From the NCBI RefSeq assembly GCF_002741015.1, contig NZ_CP016616.1, positions 1,223,501-1,287,500 of the forward strand: 64,000 nt of DNA, written 5' to 3'. Both the position numbers and the translations under genes were made by a program. How positions within the stretch are numbered: position 1 is the stretch's first letter; the number at the start of each line of letters is the position of its first letter. Below are positions 8,932 through 18,423 of this stretch, piece after piece. This stretch comes from Microvirga ossetica. GTDB lineage: Bacteria; Pseudomonadota; Alphaproteobacteria; Rhizobiales; Beijerinckiaceae. Under the pieces are notes generated by a model. That model was not told the origin of the DNA and did not search any database. It saw only the letters and a list, made by a program, of their open reading frames with translations.

Positions 8932-10710
8932 TCAGCTCGCCAGTGCCAGATTTGCGTCCTGCAGGAAGCCGGCGCCGCCGAGCACCGTGTCCTCGAGGCC
9001 CTTCGCGCCGATTGCGATGTTCTCGGCGAAGAAGCGGCACAGGGCGATGCGGCCGGCATGGGCGGGATCGCCGTCGCCGGCAACCGCCTGCGCGTTGGCG
9101 GCGAGCGCCATCTCAGCGAGCGCCGCGCCGCCCTGCGCCAGGGCGAAGAGGCGTAAATATGGCGTCGCGCCCGCGAGCGCCTCGCCCTGCGCATTAGAAG
9201 AAACCGCCTGCAGCAGATGGCTCGTCGCCCGGTCGAGGCTCTCGATGGCATCGCGCAGGCGCGGCGCGGTGGCGCCGAAGGCCGGCGTGTTTTCCTTGAG
9301 AAGACGCGTCACGATCGCCCTCATGGAGGCGATCTGCGCCCGCACCGTCTCGCCGCCTGCGAGCGGCAGCTTGCGGGTGACGAGATCGATGGCCTGGATG
9401 CCGTTGGTGCCCTCGTAGATCGGCGCGATGCGCGCGTCGCGCAGATGCTGCGCCGCGCCGGTCTCCTCGACATAGCCCATGCCGCCATGGACCTGCACGC
9501 CGAGGGACGCGACCTCGACGCCGATATCGGTCGAGAAGGCTTTCGCCACCGGAGTGAGCAGCGAGGCGCGCTCGTTGGCTTTTTTCCTGCGCGCGGGATC
9601 CGCTTCGAGATGGGCGCGGTCGATGGCCTCCGCCGTCATGTAGCAGATCGCGCGCGCCGCGGCGGTGAGCGCCTTCATGGTGAGCAGGTTCCGCTGCACG
9701 TCCGGGTGCGCGACGATGGGGCTCATGCCGTCCGCAGCGCCGATGGCGCGTCCCTGCCGGCGCTCGTTGGCATAGCCGAGCGCCTGCTGATAGGCGCGCT
9801 CGGCGATCGCCACGCCCTGCAGGCCGACTGCGAGGCGGGCGTTGTTCATCATCGTGAACATGCACGCAAGCCCGCGATTCTCCTCGCCGATCAGCCAGCC
9901 GACGGCGCCGCCATCGTCGCCGAAGATCATGGTGCAGGTGGGCGAGGCATGGATGCCGAGCTTATGCTCGATGGAATGGCAGCGCACGTCGTTGCGCGTG
10001 CCGTCGGGAAGGAACTTCGGCACGAGGAAGAGCGAGATGCCGCGCGTGCCGGCGGGCGCATCGGGCAAGCGCGCCAGCACGAGATGCACGATGTTGTCGG
10101 TGAGATCGTGCTCGCCGTAGGTGATGAAGATTTTCTGGCCGGTGATGCGGTAGGTGCCGTCGCCTGCGCGCTCGGCGCGGGAGCGGATCGCGGCGAGATC
10201 CGAGCCCGCCTGCGGCTCGGTGAGGTTCATGGTCGCCGTCCATTCGCCGGAGACGAGCTTGTCGAGATAGCGGCTCCTCAGTTCGTCGGAGGCATGCCGG
10301 ATCATCGCCTCGATGGCGCCCATGGTCAGGACGGGGCCGATGCCGAAGGCCATGGAGGCGGAGTTCCACATCTCGACGCAGGCCGAGTTGAGCAGCGTCG
10401 GCAGGCCCTGCCCGCCGTAGTCAACCGGACCTGGGAGCGCGTTCCATCCGGCTTCCGTCCAGGCACGGTAAGCGTCCTTCCAGCCCGGCGCGGTGGTCAC
10501 GGCGCCGTCCTTCAGGGTCGCGCCATGCCGATCGCCCTCGGCGTTGAGCGGAGCGATCACGTCGTTGGCGAAGCGGCCCGCCTCCTCGAGGATCGTCTGC
10601 GCCAGATCGACCGAGAGGTCGCCATAGATCCCATCCGCCGCAGCCCGGTCGAGGCCCGCCACATGCCGCATGGTGAAGACGATATCCTGGACAGGCGCGC
10701 GGTAGGTCAT
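8932..10710 (-). CDS. Acyl-CoA dehydrogenase, large (about 590-residue) type
   Basis: The 592-residue product follows the extended acyl-CoA dehydrogenase pattern: N-terminal helical domain (VLTMGAIEAMIRHA), flavin-binding middle region with MNLTEPQAGSDLAAIRSRA and ITGQKIFITYGEHD, and the catalytic glutamate segment APIYEGTNGIQAIDLV. An extra C-terminal helical domain is typical of the DmdC/FadE-like long branch. It oxidises an acyl-CoA to the enoyl-CoA using FAD, passing electrons to ETF; the matching ETF-ubiquinone oxidoreductase is at 39805-41469. The exact chain length or substrate is not readable. It is the first gene of a two-gene operon with the SDR. Confidence 0.93.
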   Translation of the reverse strand: MTYRAPVQDIVFTMRHVAGLDRAAADGIYGDLSVDLAQTILEEAGRFANDVIAPLNAEGDRHGATLKDGAVTTAPGWKDAYRAWTEAGWNALPGPVDYGGQGLPTLLNSACVEMWNSASMAFGIGPVLTMGAIEAMIRHASDELRSRYLDKLVSGEWTATMNLTEPQAGSDLAAIRSRAERAGDGTYRITGQKIFITYGEHDLTDNIVHLVLARLPDAPAGTRGISLFLVPKFLPDGTRNDVRCHSIEHKLGIHASPTCTMIFGDDGGAVGWLIGEENRGLACMFTMMNNARLAVGLQGVAIAERAYQQALGYANERRQGRAIGAADGMSPIVAHPDVQRNLLTMKALTAAARAICYMTAEAIDRAHLEADPARRKKANERASLLTPVAKAFSTDIGVEVASLGVQVHGGMGYVEETGAAQHLRDARIAPIYEGTNGIQAIDLVTRKLPLAGGETVRAQIASMRAIVTRLLKENTPAFGATAPRLRDAIESLDRATSHLLQAVSSNAQGEALAGATPYLRLFALAQGGAALAEMALAANAQAVAGDGDPAHAGRIALCRFFAENIAIGAKGLEDTVLGGAGFLQDANLALAS

Positions 10711-10843
10711 CGACGTTTCCTCTCGAACATGAGGCTTTTCATGTTGACGCGTGTTCTCGCGCCGTTAAACCCGCCCGGCAAGGGCAAATCCCGGAAGAGC
10801 AGATCTCGCAAGGGAATCCCCCGGGGCAAGGAATAGTTTAGAC

Positions 10844-11833
10844 GTGAACGATCACGGGTCAATGCGCCAAACGCAGCGTCTGCCGGCCGATGAGGCGGGA
10901 GTTGCCCGGGCGGCCGCCATCCTGCGGGGCGGCGGTCTTGTGGCGTTCCCGACAGAGACGGTCTACGGGCTGGGCGCCGACGCGACCGATGCGGAAGCGG
11001 TCGCCCGGATCTATGCCGCCAAGGAGCGCCCAAGCTTCAACCCCCTGATCGCCCATCTCGACAGTTTCGAATCCGCTCGCATCCAGGGCCTGTTCGACGA
11101 CACGGCAAGGAAGCTGGCGGAAGCGTTCTGGCCCGGCCCGCTCACCCTCGTGGTGCCGGTGGCGCCGACCTGCACGATCTCCGATCTCGCCCGCGCCGGT
11201 CTCGACAGCGTGGGCCTGCGCGTGCCGGCCCATTCCCTCGCCCATGCGCTCCTGCAGCAAGCCGGGCGTCCGGTCGCAGCACCCTCCGCCAACCGCTCCG
11301 GCCGCGTGAGCCCGACCGATGCGGACCACGTGCTTGGCGATCTCGACGGGCGCATCGAGGCGGTGCTCGACGGCGGAGCCTCCCCGGTCGGCGTCGAATC
11401 GACCATCGTCTCGTGCCTCGGCGGCACCCCTCGCCTGCTCCGCCCCGGCGGCGTGCCGCGGGAGGCCATCGAAGCGCTGATCGGCATGAAACTGGAGGGC
11501 GGCCCGGAGGCCGGCGCCAAGCCGCTCGCGCCGGGCATGCTGGCGTCCCATTACGCGCCGCGGGCGCAGGTTCGCCTGCACGCGACGAGCATTCGGCCCG
11601 GCGAGGCTGCCTTGCTGTTCGGCGCGGAGACCCCCGAGGGCGCAGAGGCAGCCCACGCCGCCCTGAATCTCAGCAAAAACGGCGACCTCGTCGAGGCCGC
11701 CGCTCATCTGTTCTCCTATCTCAGACGCCTCGACGCCTCGGGCGCTCCGACCATCGCGGTGAGCCCGATTCCGGAATCGGGTCTCGGCGAGGCCATCAAC
11801 GACCGCCTGAAGCGCGCCGCCGCGGAGCGTTAG
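10844..11833 (+). CDS. L-threonylcarbamoyladenylate synthase, Sua5 type
   Basis: The 329-residue product carries the YrdC domain (residues about 20-205; LVAFPTETVYGLGADA, AAKERPSFNPLI, APSANRSGRVSPT) followed by the C-terminal Sua5 domain. It makes threonylcarbamoyl-AMP from threonine, bicarbonate and ATP for the t6A37 modification of ANN-decoding tRNAs. The listed start is GTG at 10844; an ATG six codons on (10862) is equally possible since neither has a strong ribosome site. The gene is divergent from the acyl-CoA dehydrogenase gene. A weak TTGACG box at 10744 could be its promoter. Confidence 0.92.
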   Translation: MNDHGSMRQTQRLPADEAGVARAAAILRGGGLVAFPTETVYGLGADATDAEAVARIYAAKERPSFNPLIAHLDSFESARIQGLFDDTARKLAEAFWPGPLTLVVPVAPTCTISDLARAGLDSVGLRVPAHSLAHALLQQAGRPVAAPSANRSGRVSPTDADHVLGDLDGRIEAVLDGGASPVGVESTIVSCLGGTPRLLRPGGVPREAIEALIGMKLEGGPEAGAKPLAPGMLASHYAPRAQVRLHATSIRPGEAALLFGAETPEGAEAAHAALNLSKNGDLVEAAAHLFSYLRRLDASGAPTIAVSPIPESGLGEAINDRLKRAAAER

Positions 11834-11894
11834 ACATCCGGCATAGAACAACACCAACCTCATCCTGCGAGATCGGCTCATAGAGAGCGGGCAA

Positions 11895-12005
11895 CCCTCC
11901 TCCCCCTTGTGGGGAGGAGTTGGAGGTGGGGGTGTAAGCGATAGCCTATGAAGGTCTGGCGCCGACACCCCCGCCCCTAGCCCCTCCCCACAAGGGGGAG
12001 GGGGA
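11895..12005. repeat. Palindromic repeat, family A, full 111-bp copy
   Basis: The arms are CCCTCCTCCCCCTTGTGGGG and CCCCTCCCCACAAGGGGGAG. The inner arms GGTGGGGGTG and CACCCCCGCCCC surround a 35-nt variable core. It is exactly the same length (111 bp) as the copies at 28849-28959 and 30332-30442. Confidence 0.9.
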
Positions 12006-12050
12006 CGCGCTACGCTCTGCAATGAACTCAGAGCCAACCTCTCCGATGAC

Positions 12051-12653
12051 TTACTTCGCAGTGAGCTTGGCTGCGATCTGGGCCACATGCTTGCCCTGGA
12101 AGCGGGCGCCGTCGAGGTCGATCTCGCTCGGCTGGCGCGAGCCGTCGCCGCCGGCAACCGTGGAGGCGCCGTAGGGCGAGCCGCCGCGGATCTGGTCGAC
12201 GCCCATCTGGCCCTGGAACGAGTACGGCAGGCCAACCACCACCATGCCGTGGTGCAGCAGCACCGGCAGCGTGGTGAGGATCGTGGCTTCCTGGCCGCCG
12301 TGCTGGGTGGCCGTGGAGGTGAAGACCGAGCCGACCTTGCCGATCAGCTTGCCCTGCGCCCAAAGACCGCCGGTCTGGTCGAGGAAGTTCTTCATCTGCG
12401 CCGTCATGGTGCCGTAGCGGGTCGGCGTGCCGATGATGATGGCATCGTACTCGGGCAGCTCCTCGACCGTGGCGATGGGCGCCTTCTGATCGGTCTTGTA
12501 ATGGGCTGCCTGGGCGATCTCGGTCGGCACGAGCTCGGGCACGCGCTTGACCACGACCTCGGCCCCGGCCTCGCGGGCACCTTCGGCGGCGGCGTAGGCC
12601 ATCTGCTCGATGTGCCCCCAGGACGAATAATACAGAACCAGAACCTTGGCCAT
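12051..12653 (-). CDS. wrbA: NAD(P)H:quinone oxidoreductase, WrbA type
   Basis: The 200-residue flavodoxin-like protein starts [18 protein letters not shown] (FMN phosphate-binding loop). It contains the WrbA signatures [20 protein letters not shown] and [12 protein letters not shown]. WrbA tetramers reduce quinones by two electrons with NAD(P)H and are linked to oxidative stress. A longer frame upstream (to 12917) runs through the intergenic region and is rejected. The gene is divergent from a LysR regulator 163 nt away, a classic arrangement for a regulator and its target. Confidence 0.94.
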   Translation of the reverse strand: MAKVLVLYYSSWGHIEQMAYAAAEGAREAGAEVVVKRVPELVPTEIAQAAHYKTDQKAPIATVEELPEYDAIIIGTPTRYGTMTAQMKNFLDQTGGLWAQGKLIGKVGSVFTSTATQHGGQEATILTTLPVLLHHGMVVVGLPYSFQGQMGVDQIRGGSPYGASTVAGGDGSRQPSEIDLDGARFQGKHVAQIAAKLTAK

Positions 12654-12816
12654 GTGAACTCCGATATGGTTGGATGCAGAACGATCCGGTCCGGCCTCGG
12701 TTGCCTTGAGCCGGAGGACCATCGCCTGCCGTTGTTGGACATTCAGGAGGATAAGCTTTCCCTGCTGCAAAACCAGTGGTAGATATGCAGGGTTCCTCTT
12801 GCGTGAATGCATAAAG

Positions 12817-13764
12817 ATGGCGAAGCAGCAGCATCTCGACTGGGACGATTTCCGACTGGTGAAGATCATCGCTGAGGCCAACGGCCTCGCAGGCGCCGCG
12901 GAACGGCTCGGGGTCAACCACTCGACCGTCTTCCGCAGACTCGGTCAGATGGAGGACAATCTCGGGATCAAGCTCTTCGAGCGGCACCGGACCGGCTATG
13001 TCCTCACCCCGGCCGGGGAGGAGATGTCGGCTCTCGCCGAGCAGATGGACGAGAATGTCACCACCTTCACCCGCAAGCTCGCGGGCCAGGCCGTGGCTCC
13101 CGCGGGCGAATTGCGGGTGACAACCAACGACACCCTCCTCGTCCATCTCCTGACGCCGATCTTCGCCCGCTTCATCAAAGCCTGCCCAGAGATGCGGCTC
13201 GACGTGGTTCTCGCCAACCAGGCCCTCAACCTGTCGAAGCGCGATGCGGACGTGGCGATCCGCGCCACCGACGATCCGCCCGAAACGCTGGTCGGCCGCC
13301 GGGTGGCGACCATCGCCTGGGCGATCTATGGCCGGGTGGAGGATTTTCCCGACGTGCAAAGCCCCGAGGACGTGAACATCGCCGATCTCTTCGACCGGCA
13401 CTGGCTTGCGCTCGGCGACAATCTGGCGGCCATGAAGGTCGCCCGCTTCGTGCGCGAGCACGTGGCACCGGAGAACATCGTCTACAAGGTCAACACGGTG
13501 CTCGGCCTCGCCGAGGCCGTGGAGGCGGGAACCGGGATCGGCCCCGTGCCCTGCTTCATCGCCGATGCGAGCCCGAACCTCGTGCGGCTCTCGGACAGCA
13601 ACCCCGATTTCTCGGCCGGCCTGTGGCTCCTGACCCATCCAGACCTGCGCCAATCGGCCCGCGTGCGCGCCTTCATGGATTTCATGGCCACCGAGATCGC
13701 CAAGCAGAAGAAGCAGATCGAGGGAGCGGGGAAGAAGCTTCCGGCGTCGGTTCCGGCGATCTAG
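12817..13764 (+). CDS. LysR family transcriptional regulator, probable wrbA regulator
   Basis: The 315-residue product has an N-terminal winged helix-turn-helix ([20 protein letters not shown] through [19 protein letters not shown], residues about 7-60) and a C-terminal periplasmic-binding-protein-like effector domain beginning [12 protein letters not shown]. The start ATG at 12817 places DWDDFRLVK at the expected position; the frame can be extended upstream to 12670 but that part lacks family character. It is divergent from wrbA, which is the most likely target. The effector is unknown. The C-terminal tail is lysine-rich ([12 protein letters not shown]). Confidence 0.9.
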   Translation: MAKQQHLDWDDFRLVKIIAEANGLAGAAERLGVNHSTVFRRLGQMEDNLGIKLFERHRTGYVLTPAGEEMSALAEQMDENVTTFTRKLAGQAVAPAGELRVTTNDTLLVHLLTPIFARFIKACPEMRLDVVLANQALNLSKRDADVAIRATDDPPETLVGRRVATIAWAIYGRVEDFPDVQSPEDVNIADLFDRHWLALGDNLAAMKVARFVREHVAPENIVYKVNTVLGLAEAVEAGTGIGPVPCFIADASPNLVRLSDSNPDFSAGLWLLTHPDLRQSARVRAFMDFMATEIAKQKKQIEGAGKKLPASVPAI

Positions 13765-13787
13765 CCGTTGCTTCAGCCCTCCACGTC

Positions 13788-13868
13788 ATCACCGGCCTCG
13801 TGCCGGTGATCTCGATGTCTGAGGCGCCGCGCTCTTCGGACCGGGATGGCCGGGACGAGCCCGGCCAT
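13788..13868. repeat. Two small REP-like hairpins between convergent genes
   Basis: Positions 13788-13810 are ATCACCGGC-CTCGT-GCCGGTGAT. Positions 13846-13868 are ATGGCCGGG-ACGAG-CCCGGCCAT. Both are perfect 9-bp stems with 5-nt loops. The second matches the hairpin at 37653-37677. They may act as transcription terminators for the convergent LysR and reductase genes. Confidence 0.75.
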
Positions 13869-13883
13869 GACGTGGGAGGGTTC

Positions 13884-14873
13884 TCAGCGCGCGATCTCCA
13901 CCACCACGCGCCCCTTAATCTTGCCCTCGACGATCGTCTTGCCGGCCTCCAGCACCCCGTCGAGCGGGATCGTCGAGGTCATGGCCGCGAGCGTGTCGTG
14001 GTCGAGTTCATGGGCGATCCGGTTCCAGGCTTCGATCCGCAAGGCTTTTGGGGCCATCACCGAATCGACGCCCAGCAGGGCGACGTTGCGCAGGATGAAG
14101 GGCGCGACGGTGGTGGGCAGATCCATCCCGCCCGCAAGGCCGCAGGCGGCGATGGCGCCGCTATACTTCGTCATCGACAGAACATTGGCGAGCGTGGTCG
14201 AGCCGACGGTGTCGATACCGGCCGCCCAGCGCTCCTTGGCGAGCGGCCGCGACGGGCCCGAGAGCTCGCTGCGGTCGAGGATCTCGGCGGCGCCGAGACC
14301 TTTCAGATAATCCGCCTCCTCCCGCCGCCCGGTCGAGGCGATCACATGCCAGCCGGCCTTGGCGAGCAGCGCCACGGCCACGGAGCCGACGCCGCCGACG
14401 GCCCCGGTCACGATGGCGGGACCGCGATCCGGACGAAGCCCATGCCGCTCCAAAGCCATCAGGCACAGCATCGCCGTGTAGCCCGCAGTGCCGATGGCCA
14501 TGGCCTGTTGAGCGGAAAGGCCCTGCGGCAGCGGGATCAGCCAATCGCCTTTCACCCGCACCTTCTCCGCATAGGCGCCGAGATGAGTTTCTCCCAAGCC
14601 CCAGCCATTGAGGACGACGGCGTCGCCGGGTTTGAAATCCGGGTTCGAGGACGCCTCGACGATGCCTGCGAGATCGACGCCGGGGATCATCGGAAAGCGG
14701 CGCACCACCGGCGCCTTGCCGGTGACGGCAAGGCCGTCCTTGTAGTTCAGCGTCGAATGCGACACGCGCACGGTCACGTCGCCGTCCATGAGATCCGCCT
14801 CGTCGAACGCGCGGATCTCGACGCTCTGACCTGCTTCGTTCTTGTCGATGACGACGGCCTTGAACGTGCCCAT
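13884..14873 (-). CDS. MDR family oxidoreductase, AcuI/YhdH (acryloyl-CoA reductase) type
   Basis: The 329-residue zinc-free medium-chain reductase has the YhdH/AcuI signatures STLNYKDGLAVTGKAPVVR, PMIPGVDLAGIV, the NADPH-binding VTGAVGGVGSVAVALL and IDTVGSTTLANVLS. Characterised members reduce acryloyl-CoA to propionyl-CoA with NADPH and protect against acrylate. The ATG at 14873 gives the usual family N-terminus GTFKAVVIDK; upstream frame extension is rejected. It stands alone; no DMSP lyase or related gene is visible, so a general detoxification role is more likely than DMSP catabolism. Confidence 0.92.
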   Translation of the reverse strand: MGTFKAVVIDKNEAGQSVEIRAFDEADLMDGDVTVRVSHSTLNYKDGLAVTGKAPVVRRFPMIPGVDLAGIVEASSNPDFKPGDAVVLNGWGLGETHLGAYAEKVRVKGDWLIPLPQGLSAQQAMAIGTAGYTAMLCLMALERHGLRPDRGPAIVTGAVGGVGSVAVALLAKAGWHVIASTGRREEADYLKGLGAAEILDRSELSGPSRPLAKERWAAGIDTVGSTTLANVLSMTKYSGAIAACGLAGGMDLPTTVAPFILRNVALLGVDSVMAPKALRIEAWNRIAHELDHDTLAAMTSTIPLDGVLEAGKTIVEGKIKGRVVVEIAR

Positions 14874-15000
14874 GCCGATTCCTTCCCACATTCCTTTGCC
14901 CGCACCCATTTGTGGCGCGGCGGAGGATCGTGGCAAGGATCAAACGCTTAATCCTTCACAGCAGTGCAGGACTTAGAATGCCTAACAAAGCTAGCCTGAG

Positions 15001-15134
15001 GCTCATCCTGAGAGGCTAGCTCATCAATCTCCATCCTCATCCTGAGGAGCGACGCAGTGGCGTCTCGAAGGAGGTTCCAGAGCCCACTGGAGACGCCCTC
15101 GTCCTTCGAGACGCTTCGCTCCTCAGGATGAGGG
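15001..15134. repeat. CTCATCCTGAGGAG palindromic element (family B)
   Basis: This lies in the 323-nt gap 14874-15197, which contains no gene I can support. A partial arm (GCTCATCCTGAGAGGCTAGC, 15001-15020) precedes a complete element (15035-15134) with outer arms CCTCATCCTGAGGAGC and GCTCCTCAGGATGAGG and inner arms GTCTCGAAGGAG and TCCTTCGAGACG. Confidence 0.85.
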
Positions 15135-15197
15135 CTATGAGGGCGGAAACCCTTTACGAGACAGCCTCTCGGGATGGGGGTGTTTTGTTAGATGCTC

Positions 15198-16439
15198 TTA
15201 CTCCGCCGGCTGCAGGACCGGTTCGCGCTGCACCGGCTGCTCCTTGATCGGCAGGTTGATCAAGGCCGAGGCGAGGCCCAGCAGAACCGAGAGCCACCAG
15301 ACCATGTTGTAGTTGCCGTTCATCTCGTAGAGCAGCCCGCCGAGCCAGACGCCGAGGAAGCCGCCGACCTGGTGCGAGAAGAAGGCGAAGCCGTAGAGCA
15401 TCGCCATGTAGCGGGTGCCGAACATCAGCATCACGAGGGAGGATGTGGGCGGCACGGTGGAGAGCCAGAGCAGGCCGATGGAGATGCCGAACAAGATCGA
15501 GGTCACGGGCGAAGCCGGGACCATGATGAAGGCGGCGATCGCCACCGAGCGGCCGAGATAGATCCAGGCGAGCAGCCAGCGCTTCGACATGCGGGTGGAG
15601 AGCCAGCCCGAGCCCAGCGAACCGACCGCATTGGCAAGCCCGATCACCGCAAGAGTCCAGCCGCCGATGGCCGCCGAGAGGCCCGCATCCTTGAGATAGG
15701 CCGGCAGGTGCACGGTGATGAAGGCGAGCTGGAAGCCGCAGGTGAAGAAGCCGAGCACGAGCAGCACATAGGAGCGGTGCTGGAACGCCTCGGTCAGGGC
15801 CTGGCGGATCGACTGGTTCGGAACGGACGCGGTGCTCCCCTGAGCGTCATCCCCGGTCGGTCGCGTCGCGAGGGCGAGAGCGAGCGGCATGACGAGCAGC
15901 ACGCTCGCGGCGAAGACGAGTAGCGCCTGATGCCAGCCGAACGCATCGATCAGCACGTTGCCGATGGGCGGGAACAGGAACTGACCGAAAGAGCCCGCCG
16001 CCGTGCCGGCGCCGAAGGCCATGGGGCGCCATTTCGCCGGCAGGAGCTTGCCGAAGGCGCCGAGCACCAGGTTGAACGAGCAGCCGGACAGACCGAAGCC
16101 GATCAGCACGCCGGCGCCGATATGCAGCACCCCGGGCGTGGTGGCATAGGCCATGACGACGAGGCCAAGCGCATAGAGCAGCGCGCCCGTGCAGAGCACG
16201 CGGAAGGCGCCGAACCGGTCGGCGATCGCGCCGGCGAAGGGCTGGCCGACGCCCCAGAGCAGGTTCTGGATCGCGATGGCGAAGCCGAAGGTGTCGCGGC
16301 CCCAGCCATATTCCGTGATCATCGGAAGCTGGAACAGGCCCGACGAGGCGCGAGGGCCGAAAGTGATGAGGGCGATCAGACAGCCCGCGAGGACGATGAT
16401 TTCCGGCGAGACGCGGGTACGAACGGGGGATGCTGACAT
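15198..16439 (-). CDS. MFS transporter, OFA (oxalate/formate antiporter-like) type
   Basis: The 413-residue protein has about twelve hydrophobic helices in two halves split by a polar loop (TRPTGDDAQGSTASVPNQS). N-terminal family features are ASSGLFQLPMITEYGWGRDT and GAIADRFGAFRVL, the latter being the MFS loop 2-3 motif. The C-terminal half shows FFSHQVGGFLGVWLGG. This pattern is typical of OFA-like monocarboxylate transporters in Hyphomicrobiales. It is monocistronic, and the substrate cannot be predicted. Confidence 0.88.
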   Translation of the reverse strand: MSASPVRTRVSPEIIVLAGCLIALITFGPRASSGLFQLPMITEYGWGRDTFGFAIAIQNLLWGVGQPFAGAIADRFGAFRVLCTGALLYALGLVVMAYATTPGVLHIGAGVLIGFGLSGCSFNLVLGAFGKLLPAKWRPMAFGAGTAAGSFGQFLFPPIGNVLIDAFGWHQALLVFAASVLLVMPLALALATRPTGDDAQGSTASVPNQSIRQALTEAFQHRSYVLLVLGFFTCGFQLAFITVHLPAYLKDAGLSAAIGGWTLAVIGLANAVGSLGSGWLSTRMSKRWLLAWIYLGRSVAIAAFIMVPASPVTSILFGISIGLLWLSTVPPTSSLVMLMFGTRYMAMLYGFAFFSHQVGGFLGVWLGGLLYEMNGNYNMVWWLSVLLGLASALINLPIKEQPVQREPVLQPAE

Positions 16440-16550
16440 GCTCTCGGCCCTTCAAGGACAGGCAGGGGCGCGCAGACTAACCCAGGTCGCCCATCAGCAG
16501 AATTGAAAGTTTGTCGCCTTTGGTATGAGGTTTTGTTATGGGTCGCCGAG

Positions 16551-16580
16551 AGAAAAGGGCGGCATCCCGGTGCCGCCCTT
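16551..16580 (-). terminator. Rho-independent terminator of the RTX gene
   Basis: A perfect 10-bp stem AAGGGCGGCA / TGCCGCCCTT with a 6-nt loop (16555-16580) is followed on the minus strand by TTTTCT. It starts 28 nt past the stop codon at 16608. Confidence 0.8.
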
Positions 16581-16607
16581 CGGTTACGATTCGGTCAGTC
16601 CGTTCGC

Positions 16608-18308
16608 TCAGATGACGGCAAAGTCGTCGTATTTGAGCAAGAGGTTCTTCTTCAGCACGGCAAACTCGACCGCCTGACCCTTGCCCGAGCCATCCGCATC
16701 GTAGGACAGCACCCCCGTCTTCTTGTTGTAGATCAGGTAGTCGTCCCGGTCCTTGGCCTTGTCGCTGATCTTGAAGAAGGAAGCCTTGAGCGTGGCGGGG
16801 TTTGACTCCGACCCCTTGCTCCCGAGCTTCTTGAAGATCTTGTTGTCCAGCCAGATCGTATCGTCGCGTACGGAGAAGTCGGTGATCTTGTCCCGGTTCG
16901 TGCTCTTGTTCGGCTTGGTGTCGAAGACGAAGATGTCGATGCCGCCCTTGCCGGTGAGCGTATCATTGCCGAGGCCGCCATAGAGCTTGTCGTTCGTGTC
17001 CTTGCCGACAAGCGTGTTCTTGCCGGCGGTTCCTTTGATCGGGTTGAAACCATTGCCCGTAACAACACCCCCGGAAACCACCTTCACACCGTTGACGAAG
17101 ACGTTCTCGATCCCGGGAGCGGAAAAGTTGAAGGTCGAATAAACCGTATCGTTGCCGCTCGTATCCACGACCACGTCGTTCGGGCTGTCGATATGGTAGA
17201 TGTCGTCGCCCGCGCCACCTTCGAGCCGGTTAGCCGCACTGTTACCGATCAGCGTGTCGTTGCCGTTGCCGCCGATCGCGTTCTCAATGACGACGCCATT
17301 GGCAATCGTGAAGCCGCCGGCGACATCGGTTTGCCGCGACAGGTAACCTCCGGCATTCGGATCGCCGGTCGCCAGGGTGGCCGCACGCAGATCGATGGTC
17401 ACGCTCTTGGTCGAGCCCTGCCCGCTGATCGTGTCCACGCCGCCCGCATCCCAGATGCAGGTCCAGCCGGTGCCATCGCCGGTACCCCAGACGCCGTTCC
17501 AGAAATTCCAGGTCGGCAGGGTATAAACGTTGTTGCCGGTCGCCGTCGCCATGTTGGCGCCGTAGATCTTCTGGAGAGCGGCAATGTCGAAGGCTCCAAA
17601 GCTCTTCATGGACCCCCAATCGCCTTCTGGGTGCCCGAAGCCGTCATGACGCCAATTGGCCGTCATGACAGTGAAAGGAACCTGGTTCAAGCCAAGCGGG
17701 CCAGGATCGGCAGCACTCGTTACGCCAGGAAACGCATTATGAGCCTGCTCCAGGCCGAGTGCCGAGCCAAGCAGGTTCAGCATCATCGTGTAGCCCATGC
17801 CGCCTTTATGCGGAACCTCCCAAGCCCCGTAGTCGAAGGTGTTCAGATAAAGCCACGACTGGTCTCGCCCTGCGGCGAAACTTTCTTGAGGAGAATCCGC
17901 GCTTGCCCAGATCGCACCACCGGTCCAGTTCGGCATGTCGAGCGACCAGACGACGAGATTCGCGTTTGGAACGTCCTCGACATAGAACCGAGAGTCGCCC
18001 GAAAGGTTGATATTCGCAATCTGGGACGCGTGCTCCAATGCGTTCATGACAGGTGCGGCAGGACGCGTATCCCAGCTGAATGCAAGGAGTTGATTGGAGC
18101 CATCCTCCCCCGTGACATAGGGAAGATTATAGTAAGGATCTCTCTTGGAGGGGCCATGCAAGTCATCCCACTGGCTTCGATTGAATCGATGACCAAAGAA
18201 GACGGACAATGGTCCCGTGCTCATGTCCCAAACCGCGCCGCCCGCGATGAGCCCATCGATATAAGCGCTGCCGTAACCTGAGCCTGGAATTGAGCGAAAG
18301 CCTGCCAT
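16608..18308 (-). CDS. RTX calcium-binding protein, M10 metallopeptidase-like, zinc site lost
   Basis: The 566-residue product is a paralog of the protein encoded at 18424-19811 and resembles serralysin-type M10 peptidases. It has an N-terminal peptidase-like domain (1-265), a linker domain with VTIDLRAATLATGDPNAGGY, and RTX nonapeptides (GGNGNDTLIGN, LEGGAGDDIYHID, LYGGLGNDTLTGKGG). The tail ends in YDDFAVI, like type I secretion signals. Where the neighbour has HELGHGLGLAH, this protein reads NLLGSALGLEQ (178-188): both motif histidines, the glutamate and the third histidine become N178, S182, L179 and Q188. The Met-turn keeps M215 but reads TVMTANW. It is therefore predicted to be a secreted, calcium-binding, non-proteolytic protein. 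GGAGAG precedes the start. No export genes are nearby. Confidence 0.88.
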   Translation of the reverse strand: MAGFRSIPGSGYGSAYIDGLIAGGAVWDMSTGPLSVFFGHRFNRSQWDDLHGPSKRDPYYNLPYVTGEDGSNQLLAFSWDTRPAAPVMNALEHASQIANINLSGDSRFYVEDVPNANLVVWSLDMPNWTGGAIWASADSPQESFAAGRDQSWLYLNTFDYGAWEVPHKGGMGYTMMLNLLGSALGLEQAHNAFPGVTSAADPGPLGLNQVPFTVMTANWRHDGFGHPEGDWGSMKSFGAFDIAALQKIYGANMATATGNNVYTLPTWNFWNGVWGTGDGTGWTCIWDAGGVDTISGQGSTKSVTIDLRAATLATGDPNAGGYLSRQTDVAGGFTIANGVVIENAIGGNGNDTLIGNSAANRLEGGAGDDIYHIDSPNDVVVDTSGNDTVYSTFNFSAPGIENVFVNGVKVVSGGVVTGNGFNPIKGTAGKNTLVGKDTNDKLYGGLGNDTLTGKGGIDIFVFDTKPNKSTNRDKITDFSVRDDTIWLDNKIFKKLGSKGSESNPATLKASFFKISDKAKDRDDYLIYNKKTGVLSYDADGSGKGQAVEFAVLKKNLLLKYDDFAVI

Positions 18309-18362
18309 TGGATCTCTCCGGATTCTTACCTACGCTAATATATGAAATTACGTTACGTTCAA

Positions 18363-18382
18363 GATGTGCGTCGACGCACATC
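18363..18382. promoter_or_regulatory. Perfect 20-bp palindrome upstream of the RTX gene
   Basis: GATGTGCGTC directly abuts its own reverse complement GACGCACATC, giving a gap-free palindrome 55-74 nt upstream of the RTX start at 18308. It could be an operator. No specific regulator can be named. Confidence 0.5.
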
Positions 18383-18423
18383 GGGTCGCACCCATGGGCA
18401 GGACGGGCGTCCCACTGAGGCTC

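Noticed and set aside
9217..10836. 539-codon ORF antisense to the acyl-CoA dehydrogenase
   Set aside because: It is the GC-driven shadow frame of a well-conserved gene and has no independent family features.
12028..13653. 541-codon ORF spanning wrbA and the LysR gene on the minus strand
   Set aside because: It overlaps two genes with clear opposite-strand homology and crosses their intergenic region; it is a chance open frame.
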